From Variovorax boronicumulans (GTDB lineage Bacteria > Pseudomonadota > Gammaproteobacteria > Burkholderiales > Burkholderiaceae_C): a stretch of 64,000 nt of DNA. Numbering within the stretch: the stretch's first letter is position 1; every line of letters starts with the position of its first letter. Shown here one piece after another: positions 32,868-43,134 of this stretch. The stretch lies in NCBI RefSeq assembly GCF_030812215.1, contig NZ_JAUSSG010000003.1, forward strand, positions 496,001 to 560,000, in the 5' to 3' direction. The position numbers were made by a program, and so were the translations under genes. The notes beneath the pieces were generated by a model. That model was not told the origin of the DNA and searched no databases. It saw nothing but the letters and a program-made list of their open reading frames with translations.

Positions 32868-33897
32868 GGCGACTCTGGAATCGAAAGAGGCGGGTGCGGC
32901 CGGCCGTCGACGAGATCGACGCGCCTGCAGCGCACCCAGTGATCGGGCGCGACCTCGCGCAGCGGCGGCAGCTCGGCCGCGCAGGCCGGCTCGACCACGG
33001 GGCAGCGCCCTGCGAAGCGGCAGCCCTTGGGCGGATCGATGGGGCTGGGCGGATCGCCGCTCAGCTTGATGCGGTTCGCGGCGCGGCGGCGGCCGCCACT
33101 GACCGTCGGCACCGCCGACATCAGCGCCACGCTGTACGGATGCAGCGGCCGCGCGAAGAAGCTGCGCCGCGGCGCGCGCTCGACGATCTGGCCCAGGTAC
33201 ATCACGGCGATGTCGTCGCAGATGTGCTCCACCACCGCCATGTCGTGCGAGATGAAAAGATAGGTCAGCCCCAGCTCGCGCTGCAGCCGCGCGAGCAGGT
33301 TGAGGATCTGCGCGCGGATCGCGATGTCCAGCGCCGACACCGGCTCGTCGCACACCACCAGCTCGGGGTTGGTGGCCAGCGCCCGCGCGATGTTGATGCG
33401 CTGGCGCTGCCCGCCCGAGAACTGGTGCGGAAACAGGTGCTGCTGCTCGGGCCTGAGGCCCACGGCCTCGAAGAGTTCGGCCACGCGGCGAGTGCGCTCC
33501 TCGGGCGTGCCGACGCGCATCAGATCCAGCGGCGCGCGCACCGCCGCACCCGCGCGCTCGCGCGGGTTGAGCGAGGAGAACGGGTCCTGGAAAATGATCT
33601 GCATGCGCGTGCGCGCCTGCCGCAGCGCCTCGCCCTGCAGCGCGCCCAGGTCGGTGTCGCCCAGCTGCATGCGGCCCGAGGTGACGGGCGCGAGCCGCAT
33701 CACCGCCAACGCGGTCGTCGTCTTGCCCGAGCCCGATTCGCCCACCACCGCGAGCGTGCTCCCGCGGCGCACCGCGAACGACACGCCATCCACCGCCTTC
33801 ACCACCTCGGGCTTGCGGCCCCAGCCGGACTTGCCGCGCGGAAAATGCACCTTCAGGTCATCGACCGAGAGCAGGGTGTCGGTCTTGCCGATGAATG

Positions 33898-33901
<4 letters not shown>
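32864..33901 (-). CDS. Oligopeptide/dipeptide ABC transporter ATP-binding protein (OppF/DppF-like)
   Basis: 345 residues. Walker A GESGSGKTTTA, signature FSGGQRQRINIARALA and Walker B VVCDEPVSALD are intact. The C-terminal tail RCPVVEPACAAELPPLREVAPDHWVRC is the cysteine-bearing extension of Opp/Dpp ATPases, which can hold an iron-sulfur cluster. It overlaps the OppD-like start by 4 bases upstream and the amidohydrolase start by 4 bases downstream. It works with the OppD-like ATPase as a heterodimer. Confidence 0.9.
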
Positions 33902-34958
<1,057 letters not shown>

Positions 34959-34959
<1 letters not shown>

Positions 34960-35885
34960 CAGCGCTCCCTCAGTTTGGGGTTGAGGGCATCGTTCAGTCC
35001 GTCGCCGATGAGGCTCACGGCCAGTACGGTGATGAAAATTGCCGCGCCCGGAAAGGCCACCGCCCACCAGCAAGAAAGCACGTACTGCCGGCTCGAGCCG
35101 ATCATCAGGCCCCAGCTCATCTGGTTCGGATCGCCCAGCCCGAGGAACGACAGGCCCGCCTCGAACAGGATGGCCGCACCGATGGCCAGCGTGGCCGACA
35201 CCACCAGCGGCGGCAATGCGTTCGGCAGGATCACCTTCCAGATGATGCGTGCATCGCGAGCGCCAATGGCCCGCTCGGCGCGCACGAACTCCAGCCCGCG
35301 GTACTTCATGAACTCGGCGCGCGTGAGGCGCGCGGTGCCGGTCCAGCTGACGATGCCGATGGCCAGCGTCACCGTCACCAGCGTGGGCGAAAAGAGGGTG
35401 ACCACCACCATCGCGAAGAGCAGGGCGGGCAGCACCTGGAAGAACTCGGTGAGCTTCATCAGCGCCGCATCGACCTTGCCGCCGTAGTAGCCCGCGAAGG
35501 CACCGAGCGTGATGCCGATCACCACCGACAGCAGCGCGGCGACCGCGCCCACCAGCAGCGTGGCGCGTCCGCCGTAGACGAGCGCGGTGAGCACGTCGCG
35601 CCCGAGGTAGTCGCTGCCCAGCCACGCGTCTTCGCTGAAGGGCGGGGTGAGCGGCGCGGCCTTGATCTCGAACGGGTCGGCCGGGTAGACCCAGGGCCCG
35701 GCGATGGCCACCGCCAGCATCAGCACCAGCATGACCATGCCGGCGATGGCGGCGGGGTTGCGCAGGAACATGCGCATCGCTTCCGTGCCCGGGTGCTCCA
35801 CCCGCACCGCCGCGGGCGGGGCCTTGGGCGCCTTGGAAGCTTTTGAAGATGCGGCGACAGAAGGCATCGTGATCACCTTGCTCAT
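34959..35885 (-). CDS. Oligopeptide/dipeptide ABC transporter permease (OppC/DppC-like)
   Basis: 308 residues with an N-terminal Ala/Lys-rich cytoplasmic tail (~45 residues), then six hydrophobic helices. The OppC N-terminal domain reads [20 protein letters not shown] and the [19 protein letters not shown] segment is the family's signature. The EAA loop is [20 protein letters not shown]. It overlaps the OppB-like stop by 4 bases. It forms the channel together with that second permease. Confidence 0.9.
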
Positions 35886-36859
35886 GAGGCCTTGATCCTC
35901 GGGTCGATGAAGCGATAGCAGAGGTCGGTGAGCTGGTTCATCACCACCACCACGACCGAGGAGAACAGCAGCACGCCGAGGATGGTCGGGTAGTCGCGCC
36001 GCAGCACCGACTCGAAGGCCAGCCGGCCGAGGCCCGGCCAGTTGAACACCGTCTCCACCAGGATGGCGCCGGCCAGCACGTTGCCGAACTGCAGCCCCAG
36101 CACCGTGACCACCGGCAGCAGCGCATTGCGCAGCGCATGCTTGTAGAGCACCACCCGGTCGGCCAGCCCCTTGGCGCGCGCGGTGCGGATGAAGTCCGAG
36201 CCCAGCACGTCCAGCATCGAGGAGCGCGCAAGGCGGCTGTACTGCGCGAGGTACACCAGGCTCAGCGTGAGCGTGGGAAGCACCAGGTGATGCGCCACGT
36301 CGAGCATGTCCTTCAGGCCGCCGCCGCCGGTGGAATCGATGGAGCGCATGCCCGCCACCGGAAGAATGGGGAACACCGACGCCAGCAGGATCACCAGCAT
36401 GATGCCCAGCCAGAAGACGGGTGCCGCGAACCCCACCAGCGACAGCACCGTGATGAACTGCGAGAGCCAACCGTTGGGCTTGCGCGACGACAGCACCCCG
36501 AGCGCCGTGCCCACGAAGAAGGCCAGCAGCACCGCGCTGAGCACCAGCAGCAGCGTGGCGGGCACACGCTCGGCGATCATGGCCGTCACCGGCAAATTGA
36601 AGAAGTACGAGTAGCCCAGGTCGCCCCGCGCCACCTTGCCCAGGTACACGCCCAGCTGCACCGGCAGCGATTGGTCCAGCCCGTACTGCGTGCGCAGTTG
36701 CGCCATCAGCTCGGGCGACATGCCGCCGCTGGCCCCGGCGATGGTTTCCACCGGGTCGCCCGGCGCGGCGTGCACCAGCACGAAATTGAGCACCACCACT
36801 GCGAGCACCAGGCCCAGGGCCTGGAGCAGTCGCGAGGCGGCGTAGCGAAGCGTTCCCAT
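35882..36859 (-). CDS. Oligopeptide/dipeptide ABC transporter permease (OppB/DppB-like)
   Basis: 325 residues, six helices. The amino end RYAASRLLQALGLVLAVVVL and the VHAAPGDPVE element are characteristic of OppB/DppB permeases; the EAA loop is ARAKGLADRVVLYKHALRNA. It begins 10 bases after the binding-protein stop and overlaps the OppC-like gene by 4 bases, so the order is binding protein, B, C, D, F, then the hydrolase. Confidence 0.9.
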   Translation of the reverse strand: MGTLRYAASRLLQALGLVLAVVVLNFVLVHAAPGDPVETIAGASGGMSPELMAQLRTQYGLDQSLPVQLGVYLGKVARGDLGYSYFFNLPVTAMIAERVPATLLLVLSAVLLAFFVGTALGVLSSRKPNGWLSQFITVLSLVGFAAPVFWLGIMLVILLASVFPILPVAGMRSIDSTGGGGLKDMLDVAHHLVLPTLTLSLVYLAQYSRLARSSMLDVLGSDFIRTARAKGLADRVVLYKHALRNALLPVVTVLGLQFGNVLAGAILVETVFNWPGLGRLAFESVLRRDYPTILGVLLFSSVVVVVMNQLTDLCYRFIDPRIKAS

Positions 36860-36869
36860 GGCGCTCGCC

Positions 36870-38468
36870 CTACTTGAAGTACACCTCGTCCATCGGCGAG
36901 AGCGGTCCCCAGATGGTGGCGGGCACGTTGCCCAGCTTCTTGCTCGCGATGGTGTGGTAGGGCACCTGGTTGATGAACTCGATCGGCAGGTCGTCCGTCA
37001 CGATCTTCTGGAAGGTCGCGTAGTAGGCCTTGCGCTGGGTCGGATCGATCAGCCCGCCCGCGGTGTTGAGCAGCTCGTCCACCTTCGGGTTGGCATACGA
37101 CTGCGTGTTCGTCCAGACGATCGGCTTGATGTTGGTCGACAGGTACGTGCGGTGCACGCCGATGATCGGATCGCCCCAGTTGAACACCAGGTCCATCGAC
37201 ATGTCGAAGTCGTGCGAGGCCAGCCGCTTGGCCCACGCCGGAAAGTCGGCCGAGGCGCGCACCTCCACCGTGATGCCCACCTTCTTGAGCTGGCCGCGGA
37301 TGTATTCGGCCACGTTCTTCTGCTGGTCGTCGGCGCCCGGCAGGTAGTCGATGGTGAGCTTGAAGCGCTCGCCGTTCGCGCCCGCCTTGTAGCCCGCCGC
37401 ATCGAGCATTTCGCCGGCCTTCTTCAGGTCGAGCGGGTAGCGCACGAGGTCGTTCACCGCGAAGGGGCTCGCGGCCACCAGCGGGCCGTCGGAGACGGTC
37501 GCGAAGCCGCCCATGAGCGCCTTGGCGATGAAGTTCTTGTCGATGGCCGTCGCGATGGCCTTGCGCACCTGCACGTCCGAGAGCGGCTTCTTCGCCGTGT
37601 TGAAGGCCAGCCAGTTGAGCGCGCCGATGCCGTCGTAGCCCTTGGAGGTGAGCGACACCTTCGGGTCCGTCGCCATGCGGCGCAGGTCCGTGGGCAGCGT
37701 GGCGAAGGGCAGCATCTGGATGTCGCCGCGCTCCAGGCCGAGCATGAGGCTGGCCATGTCGGGCGTGACGTTGACGATCACCTTGTCCAGGTAGGGCTTG
37801 CCGGCCAGGAAGAACTTGTCGAAGCGCTCCAGCACGATGCGTTGCGCCGGCTTGAACTCGGTCACGCGGAACGGGCCCGAGCCCACCACGTCGGTGGTGT
37901 TGCGCGGATGGTTCTTCAGGTCCTGCCCGTCGCCGTAGATGTGCTTCGGAAGAATGGGGCACAGCGCCGGCGACATCGCCAGCACGATGGCCGGGTGCGG
38001 CACGCTCATGCGGATGATGGCCGTCTGCGCATCGGGCGTCTCCACCTTCTCGACCGGGCCGAGCATGGTGGTGAACGGATGGTTCGCCTTGATGGCCATC
38101 ACCGAGAACGCCACGTCGGCCGAGGTGACCGGCTTGCCGTCATGGAACACCGCGTCCTTGCGCAGCTTGAGCGTGAGCGACTTGCCGTCGTCGGCGAGCT
38201 TCCACGATTCGGCCAGGTACGGCTGCGGGTTCCACTTGTCGTCGAAGCGCAGCGGGCTCGCGAAGATCTGCGTGGAGGGCATCGCGGTCGCAATGCCCGA
38301 CTGCACCGCGCCGTTCAGGTGCCGCGGCGTCTGTGTGCTGCCGATCACCAGCGTGCCGCCGCGCCTGGGCTCGTCGGCGGCCGATGCGGGCAGCGGGAGC
38401 AGCGCGCTCGCGGCCACCGAGGCGGCCGAGAGCAGGGTGGCACGGCGCGTGAAACGGGGAAGGGACAT
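36870..38468 (-). CDS. Peptide/amine ABC transporter substrate-binding protein (SBP family 5)
   Basis: 532 residues. A signal peptide (RRATLLSAASVAASALLPLPASAAD) leads to a cluster C/family 5 binding protein of typical size; LAESWKLADDGKSLTLKLR and AFNTAKKPLSDVQVRKAIA are diagnostic segments. It collects peptides, amines or related solutes in the periplasm for the OppBCDF-type channel that follows. A 197-base gap separates it from the FAD oxidase gene upstream, enough for its own promoter. Confidence 0.9.
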   Translation of the reverse strand: MSLPRFTRRATLLSAASVAASALLPLPASAADEPRRGGTLVIGSTQTPRHLNGAVQSGIATAMPSTQIFASPLRFDDKWNPQPYLAESWKLADDGKSLTLKLRKDAVFHDGKPVTSADVAFSVMAIKANHPFTTMLGPVEKVETPDAQTAIIRMSVPHPAIVLAMSPALCPILPKHIYGDGQDLKNHPRNTTDVVGSGPFRVTEFKPAQRIVLERFDKFFLAGKPYLDKVIVNVTPDMASLMLGLERGDIQMLPFATLPTDLRRMATDPKVSLTSKGYDGIGALNWLAFNTAKKPLSDVQVRKAIATAIDKNFIAKALMGGFATVSDGPLVAASPFAVNDLVRYPLDLKKAGEMLDAAGYKAGANGERFKLTIDYLPGADDQQKNVAEYIRGQLKKVGITVEVRASADFPAWAKRLASHDFDMSMDLVFNWGDPIIGVHRTYLSTNIKPIVWTNTQSYANPKVDELLNTAGGLIDPTQRKAYYATFQKIVTDDLPIEFINQVPYHTIASKKLGNVPATIWGPLSPMDEVYFK

Positions 38469-38645
38469 GGCAGGACCTCTGGAAGTTCGACACAGGCAAC
38501 AGGCTTCGGCCGCTCGGGCCTTGGCGTCGAAGATAGGCGCTGGCTGCTTGCAGGCGAAGAGCCAACCGCGCGCGACTCGCAGGGCCAGAAGCCACGGGTT
38601 TGCCCCGTTGTGCACCAGCGGCATGCGCCACTTCGGTGAATGCGC

Positions 38646-38665
38646 GCGGGCGGTGCGCGGCCCGC
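38646..38665 (-). terminator. Hairpin directly after the FAD oxidase stop codon
   Basis: GCGGGC and GCCCGC, eight bases apart, form a stem that begins at the base after the stop codon on the minus strand. No U-run follows, so it may be a weak or factor-dependent terminator or simply a stabilising 3' hairpin between the oxidase and the importer genes. Confidence 0.3.
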
Positions 38666-40150
38666 CTATTTCTCGTCGCGCAGCCAATACCACTTGTAGA
38701 GCGCGCGCTGCCCGATGCGCCGAAACGGCGCGAATGCGCGCGACTCCACCAGGCCCATCACGTTCGGGAACGGCAGTGGCGAGCGATAGATCGGCAGCTC
38801 GAACACATCCTTGCCCGTGTCCTTGCCCGCCACGCGCTCGGCCAGCCGCTTGCCGGCCCATGTCGAGAACGACACGCCGTTGCCGCCGTAGCCGACCGCA
38901 TACCAGATCTTCTTGGCCGCATCGGGCTGCGTGATGCGCGGCATCATGTCGTGGCTCATGTCGACCCAGCCCCACCACGAGTAGTCGATGCGGATGTCGG
39001 TGAGCGGCGGAAACTTGCGTGCGATCGCATCGGTCAGCAGCTTCAGGTGCACCGGATCCTCGGCATCCGCGCCGCTCACCGCGCTGCGGCTGCCGATCTG
39101 CAGCCGGTTGCCCTTGAGCAGCCGGTAGTAGAAGCGCAGCGTGCGCGTGTCCGTCAAGAAGGTGTGCGACTTGAAGTTGGTGGCGGCCAGCTCCGCATCG
39201 CTCAGTGGCCGCGTCACCACCGAGTTCGAGAGGATCGGCATGATCCGGTTCTTCAGCATCGGGCTCAGCGCCTGCCCCGTGTAGCCCCCGGTGCACACCG
39301 CCACGCGGCGCGCGCGCACCGTGCCGGCGGGGGTGCGCAGGTGGTGCACGCCGTCGATGGTGTGCCAGCCCTGCACCGGGCTCGAGGTGTGCACCGTCAC
39401 GCCCAGCGCGCGCGCGCGGCGCATCAGCCCGAAGGTGAATTTCAGCGGATGGATGCCCACGCCCTCGGCCTCGAACATCGCGCCCTTGGCCTCGCGCTCG
39501 TCGCAGTAGTCGCGCCGCAGTTCCTCGGTGCCCATCATGCGGGTGGCGTAGCCGAAGGTCTCGCGCATCAGGCGGGCCTCGGCTTCGAGGCCGACCAGTT
39601 TCTCGGGCCGGTGCGCAAGGTAGAGATGGCCGCCATCGAAGGCATCGCAATCGATCTGCGTCGTGAGGTGGCGAAAATTCTCGAAGCCGCTGCGGATTTC
39701 CGCGTCGAGCTTCTTCGCGGTGTCCAGGCCCCAGCGCTCGATCCACTGCGAGCGCTTCAGGCGCCCGCTCGCGTTCTGGCCCTGGCCACCGCTGCGGCTG
39801 GAGCAGCCCCACGCCGCCTGGTTGGCTTCGAGCACCGTGGCCTGGATGCCGTGTTCCTCCGCGAGGTAGAGCGCGGTCGCCATGCCCGTGGCGCCCGAAC
39901 CGATGATGGCCACGTCCACGTCGATGTCTTGCAGCAGGGGGCCGTCGTCTTCGGGCGGCGTGCCTGCGCTCGCCACCCACCAGGTGGGCGCGTACGCGCG
40001 GCCGGCGCCGGGGTCGGGCGCGAGCAGCGGGTCGTATTGCGGGTCGTAGGGGCGGAACGGGTCTTGCGGTGGTTGCATGGGGGCGGCGCCGTCGATGGTC
40101 GCGGCGCTGGCGTCACTGTTGAATCGGGCGGTCCCTGCTGCGATGGTCAT
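38666..40150 (-). CDS. FAD-dependent amine oxidase, PuuB/DAO family
   Basis: 494 residues. The FAD-binding site is VAIIGSGATGMATALYLAE (GxGxxG) near residue 78, followed by SSRSGGQGQNASGR and a D-amino-acid-oxidase-type body ending in WYAVGYGGNGVSFSTWAGKR. This matches gamma-glutamylputrescine oxidase PuuB and related amine oxidases, which release an aldehyde, an amine or ammonia, and H2O2. About 70 N-terminal residues precede the FAD domain. With the Opp-type importer and amidohydrolase downstream, it points to catabolism of an amine or amide. Confidence 0.85.
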   Translation of the reverse strand: MTIAAGTARFNSDASAATIDGAAPMQPPQDPFRPYDPQYDPLLAPDPGAGRAYAPTWWVASAGTPPEDDGPLLQDIDVDVAIIGSGATGMATALYLAEEHGIQATVLEANQAAWGCSSRSGGQGQNASGRLKRSQWIERWGLDTAKKLDAEIRSGFENFRHLTTQIDCDAFDGGHLYLAHRPEKLVGLEAEARLMRETFGYATRMMGTEELRRDYCDEREAKGAMFEAEGVGIHPLKFTFGLMRRARALGVTVHTSSPVQGWHTIDGVHHLRTPAGTVRARRVAVCTGGYTGQALSPMLKNRIMPILSNSVVTRPLSDAELAATNFKSHTFLTDTRTLRFYYRLLKGNRLQIGSRSAVSGADAEDPVHLKLLTDAIARKFPPLTDIRIDYSWWGWVDMSHDMMPRITQPDAAKKIWYAVGYGGNGVSFSTWAGKRLAERVAGKDTGKDVFELPIYRSPLPFPNVMGLVESRAFAPFRRIGQRALYKWYWLRDEK

Positions 40151-40191
40151 GAGAGGGCTCCAGGTGAAAAAGACAGGTCGTTGCCGCCCAG

Positions 40192-40596
40192 CTACTTCGC
40201 TGCCGGCAGGTTCGGCCGGGCCTTGCGGAACACGTTCTTCAGGTGGATCTTTCCGTCCCTGAAGGTGAAGACGTCGATGCCGTCCGTCTCGATGCGGCTG
40301 CCGTCGGCGGCGGTGCCGGTGAAGGTCCATTGCGAGGTGCCGAAATCGCCGTGCACGAAGTGCTGGCCGTTGATCCACTGCGCATCGGGCACCGCCTGCC
40401 AGGCGCCCGCGAAGGCCTTGCGCACCGCCTCCGTGCCCACGTGACGGGTGCCGCAGGCGTCGGGGCCTGCCGCGGTCTGGAAGATGCAGTCCGGCGTCAT
40501 GAAGCCCATCAGTGCGTCGATGTCGTGGCGGTTCCAGGCGTCGCTGAAGGCGGCGAGGGTGTCGGTGGTCACTGAAGAAGAAGGTTGGGCGGTCAC
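40192..40596 (-). CDS. SnoaL-like (NTF2 fold) protein
   Basis: 134 residues from a GTG with GGAG about 7 bases upstream; a longer frame to 40704 has poor family character. The body reads TLAAFSDAWNRHDIDALMGFMTPDCIF, a standard SnoaL start, and ends GIDVFTFRDGKIHLKNVFRK. The reaction is unknown. It is the first gene of the leftward cluster and lies 41 bases before the FAD oxidase. It is divergent from the MocR gene, with about 155 bases between the starts. Confidence 0.82.
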   Translation of the reverse strand: MTAQPSSSVTTDTLAAFSDAWNRHDIDALMGFMTPDCIFQTAAGPDACGTRHVGTEAVRKAFAGAWQAVPDAQWINGQHFVHGDFGTSQWTFTGTAADGSRIETDGIDVFTFRDGKIHLKNVFRKARPNLPAAK

Positions 40597-40710
40597 GCGG
40601 AACTCCGGAGCGGAAGAAATGAATGGCACAAGCGTAGGCAGCCGGGTGGCGGCGCGATAGGGCCAGATGGGGTGATTCGACCGAGCCAGAACGCCATGGG
40701 GCATTGCCGG

Positions 40711-40740
40711 GGCACCACGAAGGGGGTGCCTGTCCTAAAC
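40711..40740 (+). promoter_or_regulatory. Candidate operator and -10 element before the MocR gene
   Basis: GGCACC at 40711-40716 and GGTGCC at 40725-40730 form an interrupted palindrome eight bases apart. A -10-like TAAACT at 40735-40740 follows directly, about 12 bases before the ATG. The arrangement suits a regulator acting on its own promoter and on the divergent SnoaL/oxidase cluster. Confidence 0.35.
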
Positions 40741-40751
40741 TGCGGCGCACC

Positions 40752-42290
40752 ATGCCCCCGAACCCGCGATCCACCCAGTGGGCGCAGCTTTTTGCGCTGC
40801 CCGATCAACCGGCGCTGCCGCTGCAGGCGCGCCTGCGAACCGCCGTGGTGCAGGCGATCCTCGAGGAGCACCTCGCCCCCGGCGCACCGCTGCCCTCGTC
40901 GCGCGAACTGGCGGCGCTGCTCGGGCTGAGCCGCAACACGGTGACCTCGGCGTACCTGCAACTGATCGACGAAGGTTTTCTCGAGGCGCGCCCGCGCAGC
41001 GGTGTGTTCGTGGCGCACAACGCGCGCCCGCTCTCCGCGGTGCATGCCGAGCCGCTGGTCGGCCGCAGCGGCCAGGCGAGCCAGCCGCCCGACTGGTCGG
41101 GCCGCGTGCTGCGCTCGCTGGTCGACAAACCCACGCTCTCCAAGCCCGACCGGTGGCGCGACTACCCGTACCCCTTTGTCTACGGCAACTACGACCCGCA
41201 GCTTTTCCCGACCGAAGACTTCCGCGAATGTTGCGCCCGCAGTCTGGCAAGGTCGCAGCTGCCGCACTGGACGCCCGATTTCGAGACCGACGATGTGCCC
41301 GACCTCATCGAGCAGATCCGCACCCGCCTCTTGCCCAAGCGCGGCGTGTTCGCGCTGAAGGAGGAGATCCTCGTCACCATGGGGGCGCAGCATGCGTACT
41401 ACCTCTTGGCCGAGGCGCTGTTCGACGAGCAGACGCGCGTGGGGCTGGAGGAGCCCGGCCACCCGCATGCGCGCAACAGCTTCTCGCTGCGGCAGCCCAA
41501 GTGGGTGGAGGTGGATGTCGATGAAGACGGCCTCGTGGTCGATGCGCTGCCCGCCGCCGACTACCTGTTCGTCACGCCCTCGCACCAGAGCCCGACCACC
41601 GCGACGCTGAGCCTGGAGCGGCGGCAGTGGCTGCTGCGCAAGGCCGAGCTGCAGGACTTCGTGATCATCGAGGACGACTACGAGGCGGAGAACCTTTACG
41701 AAGGTGCGCCGATGCCTGCACTCAAGAGTCTCGACAAGACGGGGCGGGTGATCTATGTGGGGTCGGTGTCCAAGAGTTTGTCGCCTGCTTTGCGGCTGGG
41801 GTTCATCGTGGCGCCTCGGGCGTTGATCAAGGAGCTGCGGTTGATCCGGCATGCGATGGTTCGGCATCCGAGTGCGTTCTTGCAGCACGCGTATGCGCTG
41901 TTTCTTTCGCTGGGGCATCACGAGTCGCATGCGCGGCGGGTGAATCACGCGATGCAGGAGCGGTTGGCGATTGCGGCGCAGGCGCTGCGGGATCACTTGC
42001 CGGATTTCGAGTTCCGGCTGCCTTCGGGAGGGGCTTCGATCTGGGTGCAGGCGCCTACGTGGGTGGATGCGAATGAGCTGTCTCTCATGGCTCGCAACCA
42101 TGGTGTGCTGATCGAGGCGGGGGATGTGTTCTTTGCTCGGCCTCCGTATCCTTGTCCGTTCTTTCGGCTGAGGTTGTCTTCTATTGCGGCTTCTCAGATT
42201 CCGGCTGGGATTCGGGCTTTGGGGATGGCGGTGGAGGAGCTGGCGTTGGCGCGCGGCGAGAAGCGGGCCGCGGGGCTTCGAACGCATTGA
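40752..42290 (+). CDS. MocR-family regulator of the amine/peptide cluster
   Basis: 512 residues. A GntR winged helix (ELAALLGLSRNTVTSAYLQL) at ~residues 25-90 is joined to an aminotransferase-like domain with IEDDYEAENLY and PLP lysine SVSKSLSPALR. It is divergent from the SnoaL/FAD oxidase/Opp genes and likely controls them, as PuuR- or GabR-like regulators do for amine use. The last third of the gene (from about 41740) changes codon style: third positions become rich in G and T, whereas the first part prefers C, although the protein stays family-like to the end. Confidence 0.88.
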   Translation: MPPNPRSTQWAQLFALPDQPALPLQARLRTAVVQAILEEHLAPGAPLPSSRELAALLGLSRNTVTSAYLQLIDEGFLEARPRSGVFVAHNARPLSAVHAEPLVGRSGQASQPPDWSGRVLRSLVDKPTLSKPDRWRDYPYPFVYGNYDPQLFPTEDFRECCARSLARSQLPHWTPDFETDDVPDLIEQIRTRLLPKRGVFALKEEILVTMGAQHAYYLLAEALFDEQTRVGLEEPGHPHARNSFSLRQPKWVEVDVDEDGLVVDALPAADYLFVTPSHQSPTTATLSLERRQWLLRKAELQDFVIIEDDYEAENLYEGAPMPALKSLDKTGRVIYVGSVSKSLSPALRLGFIVAPRALIKELRLIRHAMVRHPSAFLQHAYALFLSLGHHESHARRVNHAMQERLAIAAQALRDHLPDFEFRLPSGGASIWVQAPTWVDANELSLMARNHGVLIEAGDVFFARPPYPCPFFRLRLSSIAASQIPAGIRALGMAVEELALARGEKRAAGLRTH

Positions 42291-42300
42291 ATTAATTTGT

Positions 42301-42523
42301 TTTCCGAGGCCGGGTCTCGCCCCGGCGGGCGACTCACTTTCTTTTGCTTCGCCAAAAGAAAGTAAGCAAAGAAAAGGCGACCCCGCTGTCTGCGACCCCT
42401 TCGCGTTGCTACGGGGCAACCAGCGGTGCTCGCGTTTCGCGGGGTCTCGCAGAACTCGCTTCGCTCAAACAGCTGCGAGCCCTGATCCGCGAAACGCTGC
42501 GCTCCTCGGCGCAGCCAGAGGGG
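42301..42523 (+). repeat. Left arm of a long imperfect inverted repeat
   Basis: Matches the reverse complement of 42706-42927. The outer ~85 bases are almost identical, the inner part is more diverged. It includes the perfect hairpin CTTTCTTTTG/CAAAAGAAAG (42337-42346 and 42353-42362) with a six-base loop. Elements with this GCTTCGCCAAAAGAAAG core seem to me common in intergenic DNA of Comamonadaceae, but that is from memory. Confidence 0.85.
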
Positions 42524-42563
42524 GGTGGAGACAACCCGGGCCTTTGCTTCGCTCGGCACGAAG

Positions 42564-42588
42564 GGCGGACACGTGCAGCGTGTCCGCC
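42564..42588 (+). repeat. Central hairpin of the inverted-repeat element
   Basis: GGCGGACACG (42564-42573) and CGTGTCCGCC (42579-42588) are perfect reverse complements with a five-base loop, placed in the spacer between the two large arms. Confidence 0.75.
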
Positions 42589-42705
42589 TTGAATTGGATG
42601 TGATGGCCGGTGGATGCCGCTGGGTGTGCTGTTCCGGGCCGAGCAAAGCGACGGCCCGCGATGTCTTGAACGCCGAGCGCAGCGATGGCGTGCCGGTTCC
42701 CAAAT

Positions 42706-42927
42706 CCCTTCTGTATGCGCCGAGGAGCGGAGCGTTTCGCGGATCAGGGCTCGCCCTTGTTTGAGCGAAGCGAGTTTGGGCGAGACCCCGCGGAACGTGA
42801 GCACCGCAGGTTGCCCGCAGCGAAGCGAAGGGACGCAGACAGCAGGGTCGCCTTTTCTTTGCTTACGTTCTTTTGGCGAAGCAAAAGAAAGTAAGTCGCC
42901 TGCCGGGGCGAGACCCGGCCTCGGAAA
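42706..42927 (-). repeat. Right arm of the long inverted repeat
   Basis: Reverse complement of 42301-42523. It repeats the internal hairpin with TTCTTTTG/CAAAAGAA around a GCGAAG loop. The arms and 182-base spacer together span ~627 bases, without a transposase gene or target duplications that I can see. Confidence 0.85.
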
Positions 42928-42975
42928 GAAAAAGAAATCGCATTCCTCACTAACCCCGGGACGCCCGGGCGGCCG

Positions 42976-43011
42976 AAAAAAAGGCCCAGACGCCCCGTCT
43001 GAGTGCCATAT
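42976..43011 (-). terminator. Terminator-like hairpin with T-run, facing left
   Basis: On the minus strand CAGAC/GTCTG (42987-42991 with 42997-43001) flank a GGGGC loop, and the stem is followed by GGCC and seven T residues. This is the form of a rho-independent terminator, yet no leftward gene ends here; the next gene to the right, tauA, reads the other way. It may be a relic of a lost gene or may stop antisense transcription. Confidence 0.45.
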
Positions 43012-43134
43012 GCACCAGAACAAGGGTATTCACCAACAAGCTGGCTCCATCCCCCCATCCGCGCTGGTACTTCCTGGCCAGAGGCGTTGGGTGCAAAGTC
43101 GCGGCGAGATTCATCTATCTACTGGAGAAACCCG

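Larger units (their letters stand above)
42291..43134. other. 844-base intergenic region dominated by an inverted-repeat element
   Basis: No convincing gene. It holds a long inverted repeat (arms 42301-42523 and 42706-42927), a central hairpin at 42564-42588 and a terminator-like hairpin at 42987-43001 that faces left. Open frames inside the arms translate to repeat-like, compositionally odd peptides and are not believed. The last ~130 bases before 43135 should carry the tauA promoter, though no clear -35/-10 pair is visible. Confidence 0.7.
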
